From assembly GCA_964036665.1 (NCBI GenBank), contig OZ038533.1, positions 10,562,413 to 10,626,412 on the forward strand: DNA of 64,000 nt, given 5' to 3'. Source of the stretch: Gordius sp. MW1 (lineage: Eukaryota; Nematomorpha; Gordioida; Gordea; Gordiidae). The first letter of the stretch is position 1. Each line of letters begins with the position of its first letter. This document shows, one piece after another, positions 25,001-37,458 of this stretch. A program made the translations under genes and the position numbers. The notes beneath the pieces were generated by a model. It ran no database searches, was not told the origin of the DNA, and saw nothing but the letters and a program-made list of their open reading frames with translations.

Positions 25001-26504
25001 ACAACGTTTTATTGTTGCGATTAATTTGTTGTATCGCAACGTGAGTGCTTAATTTTTGAAAATGGCTCTATGCGATCATGATTTCAAAGTAATAGTTTTC
25101 AGATTCTGATAAATTTTTACTTGGGATCATAGAAACCACGTCTGAAAACGACAACTTTCATCGGATGAATACGGTTCAAAGAAAAATATGTGAAAAATTT
25201 TGAGGTAAAAATATTTATTTTTTTCAATTCTATGTGAAAGAGCATGAAAAAATATATAAAAGAAAGCCTATTTGAGAATTTTATTCTCCTCGATTGACTT
25301 CCGAAAAGAGGTTTTAAGCTGCGAGAACTATCATTTTGACAAAAGACAACTTTTTATTGTTTAGATTAGTTTGTTGTATCGCAACGTGAGTGCTTAATTT
25401 TTGAAAACTGCTCTATGCCATCATGATTTCAAAGTAATAGTTTTTAGATTCTGATAAATTTTTAATTGGGATCATAGAAACCACGTCTGAAAACGACAAC
25501 TTTCATCGGATGAAACGGTTCAAAGAAAAATATGTGAAAAATTTTGAGGTAAAAATATTTATTTTTTTCGATTCTATGTGGAAGAGCGTAAAAAAATATA
25601 TAAAAGTAAGCCAATTTGAGAATCCTATTATCCTCGATTGACTTCCGCAAAGAGGTTTTAAGCTGCGAGAACTATCATTTTGACAAAAGACAACGTTTTA
25701 TTGTTGCGATTAGTTTGTTGTATCGCAACGTGAGTGCTTAATTTTTGAAAATGGCTCTATGCGATCATGATTTCAAAGTAATAGTTTTCAGATTCTGAAA
25801 ATTTTTACTTGGGATCATAGAAACCACGTCTGAAAACGACAACTTTCATCGGATGAATACGGTTCAAAGAAAAATATGTGAAAAATTTTGAGGTAAAAAT
25901 ATTTATTTTTTTCGATTCTGTGTGAAAGAGCATGAAAAAAAAATATAAAAGTAAGCCAATTTGAGAATCCTATTATCCTCGATTGACTTCCGAAAAGAGG
26001 TTTTAAGCTGCGAGAACTATCATTTTGACAAAAGACAACGTTTTATTGTTCCGATTAGTTTGTTGTATCGCAACGTGAGTGCTTAATTTTTGAAAACTGC
26101 TCTATGCGATCATGATTTCAAAGTAATAGTTTTTAAATTCTGATAAATTTTTACTTGGGATCATAGAAACCACGTCTGAAAACGACAACTTTCATCGGAT
26201 GAATACGGTTCAAAGAAAAATATGTGAAAAATTTTGAGGTAAAAATATTTATTTTTTTCGATTCTATGTGGAAGAGCGTAAAAAAATATATAAAAGTAAG
26301 CCAATTTGAGAATCCTATTATCCTCGATTGACTTCCGCAAAGAGGTTTTAAGCTGCGAGAACTATCATTTTGACAAAAGACAACGTTTTATTGTTGCGAT
26401 TAGTTTGTTGTATCGCAACGTGAGTGCTTAATTTTTCAAAAATGCACTATGCGATCATGATTTCAAAGTAATAGTTTTCTGATTCTGATAAATTTTTACT
26501 TTTT
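22027..26504 (+). repeat. Diverged continuation of the 11-mer series
   Basis: Thirteen monomers start at 22027, 22371, 22716, 23061, 23406, 23751, 24095, 24440, 24785, 25126, 25471, 25814 and 26160. The first two continue HOR positions 1-2. The third already ends differently, and 23061-24094 resembles the Q unit (tattaatttt, aaagaaagcc, ggaagagcgt). Scattered private changes appear: cgatagactacc near 23916, gtcctcggtttac near 24255, cgcaccgtg near 24349. The monomer at 24785 is a hybrid with a 3-bp deletion (caaagaatatg). Order is lost rightwards, marking the edge of the 11-mer domain. Confidence 0.8.
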
Positions 26505-27193
26505 ATCATCGAAACCACGTCTGAAAACGACAACTTTCATCGGATGCATACGGTTGAAAGAAAAATATGTGAGAAATTTTGAGGTAAAAATATTTATTTT
26601 TTTCGATTCTATGTGAAAGAGCATGAAAAAACATATAAAAGTAAGCCAATTTGAGAATCCTATTATCCTCGATTGACTTCCGAAAAGAGGTTTTAAGCTG
26701 CGAGAACTATCATTTTGACAAAAGACAACGTTTTATTGTTGCGACTAGATTGTTGTATCGCAACGTGAGTGCTTAATTTTCAAAAATGCACTATGCGATC
26801 ATGATTTCAAAGTAATAGTTTTCTGATTCTGATAAATTTATACTTGAGATCATAGAAACCACGTCTGAAAACGACAACTTTCATCGGATGAATACGGTTC
26901 AAAGAAAAATATGTGAAAAATTTTGAGGTAAAAATATTTATTTTTTTCGATTCTATGTGTAAGAGCATGAAAAAATATATAAAAGTAAGCCAATTTGAGA
27001 ATCTTATTATCCTCGATTGACTTCCGAAAAGAGGTTTTAAGCTGCGAGAACTATCATTTTGACAAAAGACAACGTTTTATTGTTGCGATTAGTTTGTTGT
27101 ATCGCAACGTGAGTGCTTAATTTTTCAAAAATGCACTATGCGATCATGATTTCAAAGTAATAGTTTTCTGATTCTGATAAATTTTTACTTTTT
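26505..27193 (+). repeat. P-like monomer pair at the start of family b
   Basis: Monomers start at 26505 (aacatataaaag, gcgactagattg, tttatacttgag) and 26849 (gaatacggttc, gtgtaagagc). The pair resembles the fourth and fifth monomers of block P and is closely matched by 31290-31968. It is the left border of the b-family domain. Confidence 0.75.
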
Positions 27194-28904
27194 ATCATCG
27201 AAACCACGTCTGAAAACGACAACTTTCATCGGATGCATACGGTTGAAAAAAAATATGTGAGAAATTTTGAGGTAAAAATATTTATTTTTTTCGATTCTAT
27301 GTGAAAGAGCATGAAAAAATATATAAAAGTAAGACAATTTGAGAATCCTATTATCCTCGATTGACTTCCGAAAAGAGGTTTTAAGCTGCGAGAACTATCA
27401 TTTTGACAAAAGACAACGTTTTATTGTTGCGACTAGTTTGTTGTATCGCAACGTTAGTGCTTAATTTTTCAAAAATGCACTATGCGGTCATGATTTCAAA
27501 GTAATAGTTGTCTGATTCTGATAAATTTTTACTTTTTATCATCGAAACCACGTCTGAAAACGACAACTTTCATCGGATGCATACAGTTGAAAGAAAGATA
27601 TGTGAAAAATTTTGAGGTAAAAATATTTATTTTTTTCCATTCTATGTGAAAGAGCATGAAAAAATATATAAAAGTAAGCCAATTTGAGAATCCTATTATC
27701 CTCGATTGACTTCCGAAAAGAGGTTTTAAGCTGCGAGAACTATCATTTTGACAAAAGACAACGTTTTATTGTTGCGATTGCAACGTTAGTGATTAATTTT
27801 TGAAAATTTCTCTATGCGATCATGATTTCAAAGTAATAGTTTTCAGATTCTGATAAATTTTTACTTGGAATCATAGAAACCACGTCTGAAAACGACAACT
27901 TTCATCGGATGAATACGGTTCAAAGAAAAATATGTGAAAAATTTTGAGGTAAAAAAAATTTATTTTTTTCAATTGTATGTGAAAGAGCATGAAAAAATAT
28001 ATAAAAGTAAGCCAATTTGAGAATCCTATTATCCTCGATTGACTTCCGAAAAGAGGTTTTAAGCTGTGAGAACTATCATTTTGACAAAAGACAACGTTTT
28101 ATTGTTGCGATTAGTTTGTTGTATCGCAACGTGAGTGCTTAATTTTTCAAAAATGCACTATGCGGTCATGATTTCAAAGTAATAGTTTTCTGATTCTGAT
28201 AAATTTTTACTTTTTATCATCGAAACCACGTCTGAAAACGACAACTTTCATCGGATGCATACGGTTGAAAGAAAGATATGTGAAAAATTTTGAGGTAAAA
28301 ATATTTATTTTTTTCCATTCTATGTGAAAGAGCATGAAAAAATATATAAAAGTAAGCCAATTTGAGAATCCTATTATCCTCGATTGACTTCCGAAAAGAG
28401 GTTTTAAGCTGCGAGAACTATCATTTTGACAAAAGACAACGTTTTATTGTTGCGATTAGTTTGTTGTATAGCAACGTGAGTGATTAATTTTAAAAATGGC
28501 TCTATGCGATCATGATTTCAAAGTAATAGTTTTCAGATTCTGATAAATTTTTACTTGGGATCATAGAAACCACGTCTGAAAACGACAACTTTCATCGGAT
28601 GAATACGGTTCAAAGAAAAATATGTGAAAAATTTTGAGGTAAAAATATTTATTTTTTTCGATTCTATGTGTAAGAGCATGAAAAAATATATAAAAGTAAG
28701 CCAATTTGCGAATCTTATTATCCTCGATTGACTTCCGAAAAGAGGTTTTAAGCTGCGAGAACTATCATTTTGACAAAAGACAACGTTTTATTGTTGCGAT
28801 TAGTTTGTTGTATCGCAACGTGAGTGCTTAATTTTTCAAAAATGCACTATGCGATCATGATTTCAAAGTAATAGTTTTCTGATTCTGATAAATTTTTACT
28901 TTTT
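27194..28904 (+). repeat. b-family pentamer, copy 1 (1711 bp)
   Basis: Monomers start at 27194 (gttgaaaaaaaatatgtgag, agacaatttg), 27538 (gaaagatatg, ttccattc, hairpin deletion), 27870 (gtaaaaaaaattta, caattgtatg, gctgtgag), 28216 (gaaagatatg, ttccattc, gtatagcaacg) and 28560 (gtgtaagagc, tttgcgaatc). The first four reappear 1711 bp later. The segment from about 27.87 to 29.5 kb also reappears near 38.82-40.5 kb at an offset of about 10945 bp. Confidence 0.87.
27771..27784 (+). other. Hairpin-trimming 13-bp deletion (b type)
   Basis: Where most monomers have the 8-bp stem with an 11-nt loop, this one reads gttgcgattgcaac, a loss of 13 bp that leaves a tight gttgc/gcaac stem with a 4-nt loop. 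The same product occurs at 29482, 38716, 40428 and 40760, giving monomers of 331-332 bp. It is followed by gttagtgattaa instead of gtgagtgcttaa, which also destroys the outer gcttaa arm. The shared flanks show these copies descend from one event. Confidence 0.85.
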
Positions 28905-30611
28905 ATCATCGAAACCACGTCTGAAAACGACAACTTTCATCGGATGCATACGGTTGAAAAAAAATATGTGAGAAATTTTGAGGTAAAAATATTTATTTTT
29001 TTCGATTCTATGTGAAAGAGCATGAAAAAATATATAAAAGTAAGACAATTTGAGAATCCTATTATCCTCGATTGACTTCCGAAAAGAGGTTTTAAGCTGC
29101 AAAAACTATCATTTTGACAAAAGACAACGTTTTATTGTTGCGACTAGTTTGTTGTATCGCAACGTGAGTGCTTAATTTTTCAAAAATGCACTATGCGGTC
29201 ATGATTTCAAAGTAATAGTTGTCTGATTCTGATAAATTTTTACTTTTTATCATCGAAACCACGTCTGAAAACGACAACTTTCATCGGATGCATACGGTTG
29301 AAAGAAAGATATGTGAAAAATTTTGAGGTAAAAATATTTATTTTTTTCCATTCTATGTGAAAGAGCATGAAAAAACATATAAAAGTAAGCCAATTTGAGA
29401 ATCCTATTATCCTCGATTGACTTCCGAAAAGAGGTTTTAAGCTGCGAGAACTATCATTTTGACAAAAGACAACGTTTTATTGTTGCGATTGCAACGTTAG
29501 TGATTAATTTTTGAAAATGGCTCTATGCGATCATGATTTCAAAGTAATAGTTTTCAGATTCTGATAAATTTTTACTTGGGATCATAGAAACCACGTCTGA
29601 AAACGACAACTTTCATCGGATGAATACGGTTCAAAGAAAAATATGTGAAAAATTTTGAGGTAAAAAAAATTTATTTTTTTCAATTGTATGTGAAAGAGCA
29701 TGAAAAAATATATAAAAGTAAGCCAATTTGAGAATCCTATTATCCTCGATTGACTTCCGAAAAGAGGTTTTAAGCTGTGAGAACTATCATTTTGACAAAA
29801 GACAACGTTTTATTGTTGCGATTAGTTTGTTGTATCGCAACGTGAGTGCTTAATTTTTCAAAAATGCACTATGCGGTCATGATTTCAAAGTAATAGTTTT
29901 CTGATTCTGATAAATTTTTACTTTTTATCATCGAAACCACGTCTGAAAACGACAACTTTCATCGGATGCATACGGTTGAAAGAAAGATATGTGAAAAATT
30001 TTGAGGTAAAAATATTTATTTTTTTCCATTCTATGTGAAAGAGCATGAAAAAATATATAAAAGTAAGCCAATTTGAGAATCCTATTATCCTCGATTGACT
30101 TCCGAAAAGAGGTTTTAAGCTGCGAGAACTATCATTTTGACAAAAGACAACGTTTTATTGTTGCGATTAGTTTGTTGTATAGCAACGTGAGTGATTAATT
30201 TTTGAAAATGGCTCTATGCGATCATGATTTCAAAGTAATAGTTTTCAGATTCTGATAAATTTTTACTTGGGATCATAGAAACCACGTCTGAAAACGACAA
30301 CTTTCATCGGATGAATACGGTTCAAAGAAAAATATGTGAAAAATTTTGAGGTAAAAATATTTATTTTTTTCAATTCTATGTGAAAGAGCATGAAAAAATA
30401 TATAAAAGTAAGCCAATTTGAGAATCTATCCTCGATTGACTTCCGAAAAGAGGTTTAAGCTGCGAGAACTATCATTTTGACAAAAGACAACGTTTTATTG
30501 TTGCGATTAGTTTGTTGTATCGCAGCGTGAGTGCTTAATTTTTCAAAAATGCACTATGCGATCATGATTTCAAAGTAATAGTTTTCTGATTCTGATAAAT
30601 TTTTACTTTTT
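28905..30611 (+). repeat. b-family pentamer, copy 2
   Basis: Monomers start at 28905, 29249, 29581, 29927 and 30272. Types 1-4 match the previous pentamer at an offset of 1711 bp. The fifth differs: 30272 has ttcaattc, a short deletion giving gagaatctatcctcg, gaggtttaagc and cgcagcgtg, a set of marks seen again at 37459 and 41204. Confidence 0.85.
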
Positions 30612-31968
30612 ATCATCGAAACCACGTCTGAAAACGACAACTTTCATCGGATGCATAGAAAATATGTGAAAAATTTTGAGGTAAAAATACTTATTTTTTT
30701 CGATTCTATGTGAAAGAGCATGAAAAAACATATAAAAGTAAGCCAATTTGAGAATCCTATTATCCTCGATTGACTTCCGAAAAGAGGTTTTAAGCTGCGA
30801 GAACTATCATTTTGACAAAAGACAACGTTTTATTGTTGCGACTAGATTGTTGTATCGCAACGTGAGTGCTTAATTTTCAAAAATGCACTATGCGATCATG
30901 ATTTCAAAGTAATAGTTTTCTGATTCTGATAAATTTATACTTGAGATCATAGAAACCACTTCTGAAAACGACAACTTTCATCGGATGAATACGGTTCAAA
31001 GAAAAATATGTGAAAAATTTTGAGGTAAAAATATTTATTTTTTTCGATTCTATGTGTAAGAGCATGAAAAAATATATAAAAGTAAGTCAATTTGAGAATT
31101 CTATTATCCTTGATTGATATCCAAAAAGAGGTTTTAAGCTGCGAGAACTATCATTTTGACAAAAGACAACGTTTTATTGTTGCGATTAGTTTGTTGTATC
31201 GCAACGTGAGTGCTTAATTTTTCAAAAATGCACTATGCGATCATGATTTCAAAGTATAGTTTTCTGATTCTGATAAATTTTTACTTTTTATCATCGAAAC
31301 CACGTCTGAAAACGACAACTGTCATCGGATGCATAGAAAATATGTGAAAAATTTTGAGGTAAAAATACTTATTTTTTTCGATTCTATGTGAAAGAGCATG
31401 AAAAAACATATAAAAGTAAGCCAATTTGAGAATCCTATTATCCTCGATTGACTTCCGAAAAGAGGTTTTAAGCTGCGAGAACTATCATTTTGACAAAAGA
31501 CAACGTTTTATTGTTGCGACTAGATTGTTGTATCGCAACGTGAGTGCTTAATTTTCAAAAATGCACTATGCGATCATGATTTCAAAGTAATAGTTTTCTG
31601 ATTCTGATAAATTTATACTTGAGATCATAGAAACCACGTCTGAAAACGACAACTTTCATCGGATGAATACGGTTCAAAGAAAAATATGTGAAAAATTTTG
31701 AGGTAAAAATATTTATTTTTTTCGATTCTATGTGTAAGAGCATGAAAAAATATATAAAAGTAAGCCAATTTGAGAATCTTATTATCCTCGATTGACTTCC
31801 GAAAAGAGGTTTTAAGCTGCGAGAACTATCATTTTGACAAAAGACAACGTTTTATTGTTGCGATTAGTTTGTTGTATCGCAACGTGAGTGCTTAATTTTT
31901 CAAAAATGCACTATGCGATCATGATTTCAAAGTAATAGTTTTCTGATTCTGATAAATTTTTACTTTTT
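30612..31968 (+). repeat. Tandem dimer of ~678 bp, two copies
   Basis: Monomers start at 30612 and 30946, then 31290 and 31624. The first member of each pair carries the same short deletion (gatgcatagaaaatatg, losing the cggttgaaag segment) and is 334 bp. The second has gaatacggttc with gtgtaagagc. Private marks such as aagtcaatttg with ttgattgatatcc near 31086-31121 occur only in the first copy. The right part matches 26505-27193. Confidence 0.85.
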
Positions 31969-33001
31969 ATCATCGAAACCACGTCTGAAAACGACAACTT
32001 TCATCGGATGCATACGGTTGAAAAAAAATATGTGAGAAATTTTGAGGTAAAAATATTTATTTTTTTCGATTCTATGTGAAAGAGCATGAAAAAATATATA
32101 AAAGTAAGACAATTTGAGAATCCTATTATCCTCGATTGACTTCCGAAAAGAGGTTTTAAGCTGCGAGAACTATCATTTTGACAAAAGACAACGTTTTATT
32201 GTTGCGACTAGTTTGTTGTATCGCAACGTGAGTGCTTAATTTTTCAAAAATGCACTATGCGGTCATGATTTCAAAGTAATAGTTGTCTGATTCTGATAAA
32301 TTTTTACTTTTTATCATCGAAACCACGTCTGAAAACGACAACTTTCATCGGATGCATACGGTTGAAAGAAAGATATGTGAAAAATTTTGAGGTAAAAATA
32401 TTTATTTTTTTCCATTCTATGTGAAAGAGCATGAAAAAATATATAAAAGTAAGCCAATTTGAGAATCCTATTATCCTTGATTGACTTCCGAAAAGGGATT
32501 TTAAGCTGCGAGAACTATCATTGGCAAAAGACAACGTTTTATTGTTGCGATTAGTTTGTTGCGATTGCAACGTTAGTGATTAATTTTTGAAAATGGCTCT
32601 ATGCGATCATGATTTCAAAGTAATAGTTTTCAGATTCTGATAAATTTTTACTTGGGATCATCGAAACCACGTCTGAAAACGACAACTTTCATCGGATGCA
32701 TACGGTTCAAAGAAAAATATGTGAAAAATTTTGAGGTAAAAATATTTATTTTTTTCGATTCTATGTGAAAGAGCATGAAAAAAAATATAAAAGTAAGCCA
32801 ATTTGAGAATCCCATTATCCTCGATTGACTTCCGAAAAGAGGTTTTAAGCTGCGAGAACTATCATTTTGACAAAAGACAACGTTTTATTGTTGCGATTAG
32901 TTTGTTGTATCGCAACGTGAGTGCTTAATTTTTGAAAATAGCTCTATGCGATCATGATTTCAAAGTAATAGTTTTCAGATTCTGATAAATTTTTACTTTT
33001 T
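31969..33001 (+). repeat. b-family end and b-to-a junction monomers
   Basis: Monomers start at 31969 (as 27194), 32313 (a mosaic) and 32657. The last has gcatacggttcaaag, gaaaaaaaatataaaag and atcccattatcc, and leads directly into the a-family unit at 33002. The same junction type precedes a-family DNA at 37799/38144 and 41544/41889, so this boundary has been copied. Confidence 0.8.
32313..32656 (+). repeat. Three-part mosaic monomer (b / a3 / b)
   Basis: The left part (gaaagatatg, ttccattc) is b type. The middle (ccttgattg, aaaagggatttt, tcattggcaaaag) is the a3 type of the 3428-bp HOR. The right end (cgattgcaacgttagtgattaa) is again the b hairpin-deletion type. The second join lies near 32556-32562, where the a3 hairpin loop ends in tttgttg and the b copy has attgttg before cgattgcaac, so the exchange used a shared tgttg out of register. 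Confidence 0.75.
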
Positions 33002-36000
33002 ATCATCGAAACCACGTCTGAAAACGACAACTTTCATCGGATGCATACGGTTGAAAGAAAAATATGTGAAAAATTTTGAGGTAAAAATATTTATTTTTTT
33101 CAATTCTATGTGAAAGAGCATGAAAAAATATATAAAAGTAAGCCAATTTGAGAATCCTATTATCTTCGATTGACTTCCGAAAATAGATTTTAAGCTGCGA
33201 GAACTCATTTTGACAAAAGACAACGTTTTATTGTTGCGATTAGTTTGTTGTATCGCAACGTGAGTGCTTATTTTTCAAAAATGCACTATGCGATCATGAT
33301 TTCAAAGTAATAGTTTTCTGATTCTGATAAATTTACTTTTTATCATCGAAACCACGTCTCAAAACGACAACTTTCATCGGATGCATAGGTTGAAAGAAAA
33401 ATATGTGAAAAATTTTGAGGTAAAAATATTTATTTTTTTCGATTCTATGTGAAAGAGCATGAAAAAATATTTAAAAGTAAGCCAATTTGAGAATCCTATT
33501 ATCCTCGATTGACGTCCGAAAAGAGGTTTTAAGCTGCGAGAACTATCATTTTGACCAAAGACAACGTATTATTGTTGCGATTAGTTTGTTGTGTCGCAAC
33601 GTGAGTGCTTAATTTTTCAAAAATGCACTATGCGATCATGATTTTTAAGTAATAGTTTTCTAATTCTAATAAATTTTTACTTTTTATCATCGAAACCACG
33701 TCTTAAAACGACAACTTTCATCGGATGCATACGGTTGAAAGAAAAATATGTGAAAAATTTTTAGGTAAAAATATTTATTTTTTTCGATTCTATGTGAAAG
33801 AGCATGAAAAAATATATAAAAGTAAGCCAATTTGAGAATCCTATTATCCTTGATTGACTTCCGAAAAGAGGTTTTAAGCTGCGAGAACTATCATTTTGAC
33901 AAAAGACAACGTTTTATTGTTGCGATTAGTTTGTTGTTGATGCTTATTTTTAAAAATGGCTCTATGCGATCATGATTTCAAAGTAATAGTTTTCAGATTC
34001 TGATAAATTTTGACTTGGGGTCATAGAAACCAGGTCTTGAAACGACAACTTTCATCGGATGAATACGGTTCAAAGAAAAATATGTGAAAAATTTTGAGGT
34101 AAAAATATTTATTTTTTTTTCAATTCTATGTGAAAGAGCATGAAAAAATATATAAAAGTAAGCCAATTTGAGAATCCTATTATCCTCGATTGACTTCCGA
34201 AAAGAGGTTTTAAGCTGCGAGAACTATCATTTTGACAAAAGACAACGTTTTATTGTTGCGATTAGTTTGTTGTATCGCAACGTGAGTGCTTAATTTTTGA
34301 AAATGGCTCTATGCGATCAAGATTTCAAAGTAATAGTTTTCAGATTCTGATAAATTTTTACTTGGGATCATAGAAACCACGTCTGAAAACGACAACTTTC
34401 ATCGGATGAATACGGTTCAAAGAAAAATATGTGAAAAATTTTGAGGTAAAAATATTTATTTTTTTTTAATTCTATGTAAAAGAGCATAAAAAAATATATT
34501 AAAGTAAGCCAATTTGAGAATCCTATTATCCTCGATTGACTTCCGAAAAGAGGTTTTAAGCTGCGAGAACTATCATTTTGACAAAAGACAACGTTTGTTG
34601 CGATTAGTTTGTTGTATCGCAACGTGAGTGCTTAATTTTTGAAAATGGCTCTATGCGATCATGATTTCAAAGTAATAGTTTTCAGATTCTGATAAATTTT
34701 TACTTGGGATCATAGAAACCACGTCTGAAAACGACAACTTTCATCGGATGCATACGGTTGAAAGAAAAATATGTGAAAAATTTTGAGGTAAAAATATATA
34801 TTTTTTTCGATTCTATGTGAAAGAGCATGAAAAAATATATAAAAGTAAGCCAATTTGAGAATCCTATTATCCTTGATTGACTTCCGAAAAGGGATTTTAA
34901 GCTGCGAGAACTATCATTGGCAAAAGACAACGTTTTATTGTTGCGATTAGTTTGTTGTATCGCAACGTGAGTGCTTAATTTTTGAAAATGGCTCTATGCG
35001 ATCATGATTTCAAAGTAATAGTTTTCAGATTCTGATAAATTTTTACTTGGGATCATAGAAACCACGTCTGAAAACGACAACTTTCATCGGATGAATACGA
35101 TTCAAAGAAAAATATGTGAAAAATTTTGAGGTAAAAATATTTATTTTTTTCAATTCTATGTGAAAGAGCATGAAAAAATATATAAAAGTAAGCCAATTTG
35201 AGAATCCTATTATCCTCGATTGACTTCCGAAAAGAGGTTTTAAGCTGCGAGAACTATCATTTTGACAAAAGACAACGTTTTATTGTTGCGATTAGTTTGT
35301 TGTATCGCAACGTGAGTGCTTAATTTTTCAAAAATGCACTTTGCGATCATGATTTCAAAGTAATAGTTTTCTGATTCTGATAAATTTTTACTTTTTATCA
35401 TCGAAACCACGTCTGAAAACGACAACTTTCATCGGATGCATACGGTTGAAAGAAAAATATGTGAAAAATTTTGAGGTAAAAATATTTATTTTTTTCGATT
35501 CTATGTGAAAGAGCATGAAAAAATATATAAAAGTAAGCCAATTTGAGAATCCTATTATCCTTGATTGACTTCCGAAAAGAGGTTTTAAGCTGCGAGAACT
35601 ATCATTTTGACAAAAGACAACGTTTTATTGTTGCGATTAGTTTGTTGTATCGCAACGTGAGTGCTTAATTTTTCAAAAATGCACTATGCAATCATGATTT
35701 CAACGTAATAGTTTTCTGATTCTGATAAATTTTTACTTTTTATCATCGAAACCACTTCTGAAAACGACAACTTTCATCGGATGCATACGGTTCAAAGAAA
35801 AATATGTGAAAAATTTTGAGGTAAAAATATTTATTTTTTTCGAGTCTATGTGAAAGAGCATGAAAAAATATATAAAAGTAAGCCAATTTGAGAATCTTAT
35901 TATCCTCGATTGACTTCCGAAAAGAGGTTTTAAGCTGCGAGAACTATCATTTTGACAAAAGACAACGTTTTATTGTTGCGATTAGTTTGTTGTATCGCAA

Positions 36001-36429
36001 CGAGAGTGCTTAATTTTTCAAAAATGCACTATGCGATCATGATTTCAAAGTAATAGTTTTCTGATCTGATAAATTTTTACTTTTTATCATCGAAACCACG
36101 TCTGAAAACCACAACTTTCATCGGATGCATACGGTTGAAAGAAAAATATGTAAAAAATTTTGAGGTAAAAATATTAATTTTTTCGATTCTATGTGAAAGA
36201 GCATGAAAAAACATATAAAAGTAAGCCAATTTGAAAATCCTATTATCCTCGATTGACTTCCGAAAAGAGGTTTTAAGCTGCGAGAACTATCATTTTGACA
36301 AAAGACAACGTTTTATTGTTGCGATTAGTTTGTTGTATCGCAACGTGAGTGCTTAATTTTTGAAAATGGCTCTATGCGATCATGATTTCAAAGTAATAGT
36401 TTTCAGATTCTGATAAATTTTTACTTTTT
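33002..36429 (+). repeat. a-family 10-monomer HOR, copy I (3428 bp)
   Basis: Monomers start at 33002 (a8), 33342 (a9), 33686 (a10), 34020 (a1), 34367 (a2), 34709 (a3), 35052 (a4), 35397 (a5), 35742 (a6) and 36086 (a7). Diagnostic marks: a8 aaaatagatttt with gagaactcatttt; a9 gcataggttg, atatttaaaag, gaccaaag, gttgtgtcgc; a10 aaatttttaggt and a hairpin deletion; a1 cttggggtcat; a2 atgtaaaagagc; a3 aatatatattttt and cattggcaaaag; a4 gaatacgattc and gcactttgcg; a5 gcaatcatgatttcaacg; a6 accacttctg and cgagtctatg; a7 gaaaaccacaac and tgaaaatcc. The next a8 lies exactly 3428 bp on. Confidence 0.93.
33919..33950 (+). other. Hairpin 3'-arm deletion (a10 type)
   Basis: Here gttgcgattagtttgttg is followed by ttgatgcttattttt; the atcgcaacgtgag part with the 3' arm of the inverted repeat is missing. 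The same junction recurs in every later a10 copy (near 42804, 45896, 49318, 52741 and 55481) and gives monomers of 333-334 bp. It differs from the b-type deletion, so the hairpin has been cut at least twice independently. Confidence 0.85.
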
Positions 36430-37458
36430 ATCATCGAAACCACGTCTGAAAACGACAACTTTCATCGGATGCATACGGTTGAAAGAAAAATATGTGAAAA
36501 ATTTTGAGGTAAAAATATTTATTTTTTTCAATTCTATGTGAAAGAGCATGAAAAAATATATAAAAGTAAGCCAATTTGAGAATCCTATTATCTTCGATTG
36601 ACTTCCGAAAATAGATTTTAAGCTGCGAGAACTCATTTTGACAAAAGACAACGTTTTATTGTTGCGATTAGTTTGTTGTATCGCAACGTGAGTGCTTATT
36701 TTTCAAAAATGCACTATGCGATCATGATTTCAAAGTAATAGTTTTCTGATTCTGATAAATTTACTTTTTATCATCGAAACCACGTCTCAAAACGACAACT
36801 TTCATCGGATGCATAGGTTGAAAGAAAAATATGTGAAAAATTTTGAGGTAAAAATATTTATTTTTTTCGATTCTATGTGAAAGAGCATGAAAAAATATTT
36901 AAAAGTAAGCCAATTTGAGAATCCTATTATCCTCGATTGACTTCCGAAAAGAGGTTTTAAGCTGCGAGAACTATCATTTTGACCAAAGACAACGTATTAT
37001 TGTTGCGATTAGTTTGTTGTGTCGCAACGTGAGTGCTTAATTTTTCAAAAATGCACTATGCGATCATGATTTTTAAGTAATAGTTTTCTAATTCTAATAA
37101 ATTTTTACTTTTTATCATCGAAACCACGTCTTAAAACGACAACTTTCATCGGATGCATACGGTTGAAAGAAAGATATGTGAAAAATTTTGAGGTAAAAAT
37201 ATTTATTTTTTTCCATTCTATGTGAAAGAGCATGGAAAAATATATAAAAGTAAGCCAATTTGAGAATCCTATTATCCTCGATTGACTTCCGAAAAGAGGT
37301 TTTAAGCTGCGAGAACTATCATTTTGACAAAAGACAACGTTTTATTGTTGCGATTAGTTTGTTGTATAGCAACGTGAGTGATTAATTTTTGAAAATGGCT
37401 CTATGCGATCATGATTTCAAAGTAATAGTTTTCAGATTCTGATAAATTTTTACTTGGG
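36430..37458 (+). repeat. a8-a9 remnant and a10/b hybrid
   Basis: Monomers start at 36430 (a8), 36770 (a9) and 37114. The last begins as a10 (gtcttaaaacg after ctaattctaataaat), then becomes b type from gaaagatatg with ttccattc and catggaaaaat. The switch lies near 37160. It marks entry into the b-family insert, which replaces the rest of a HOR copy. Confidence 0.85.
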
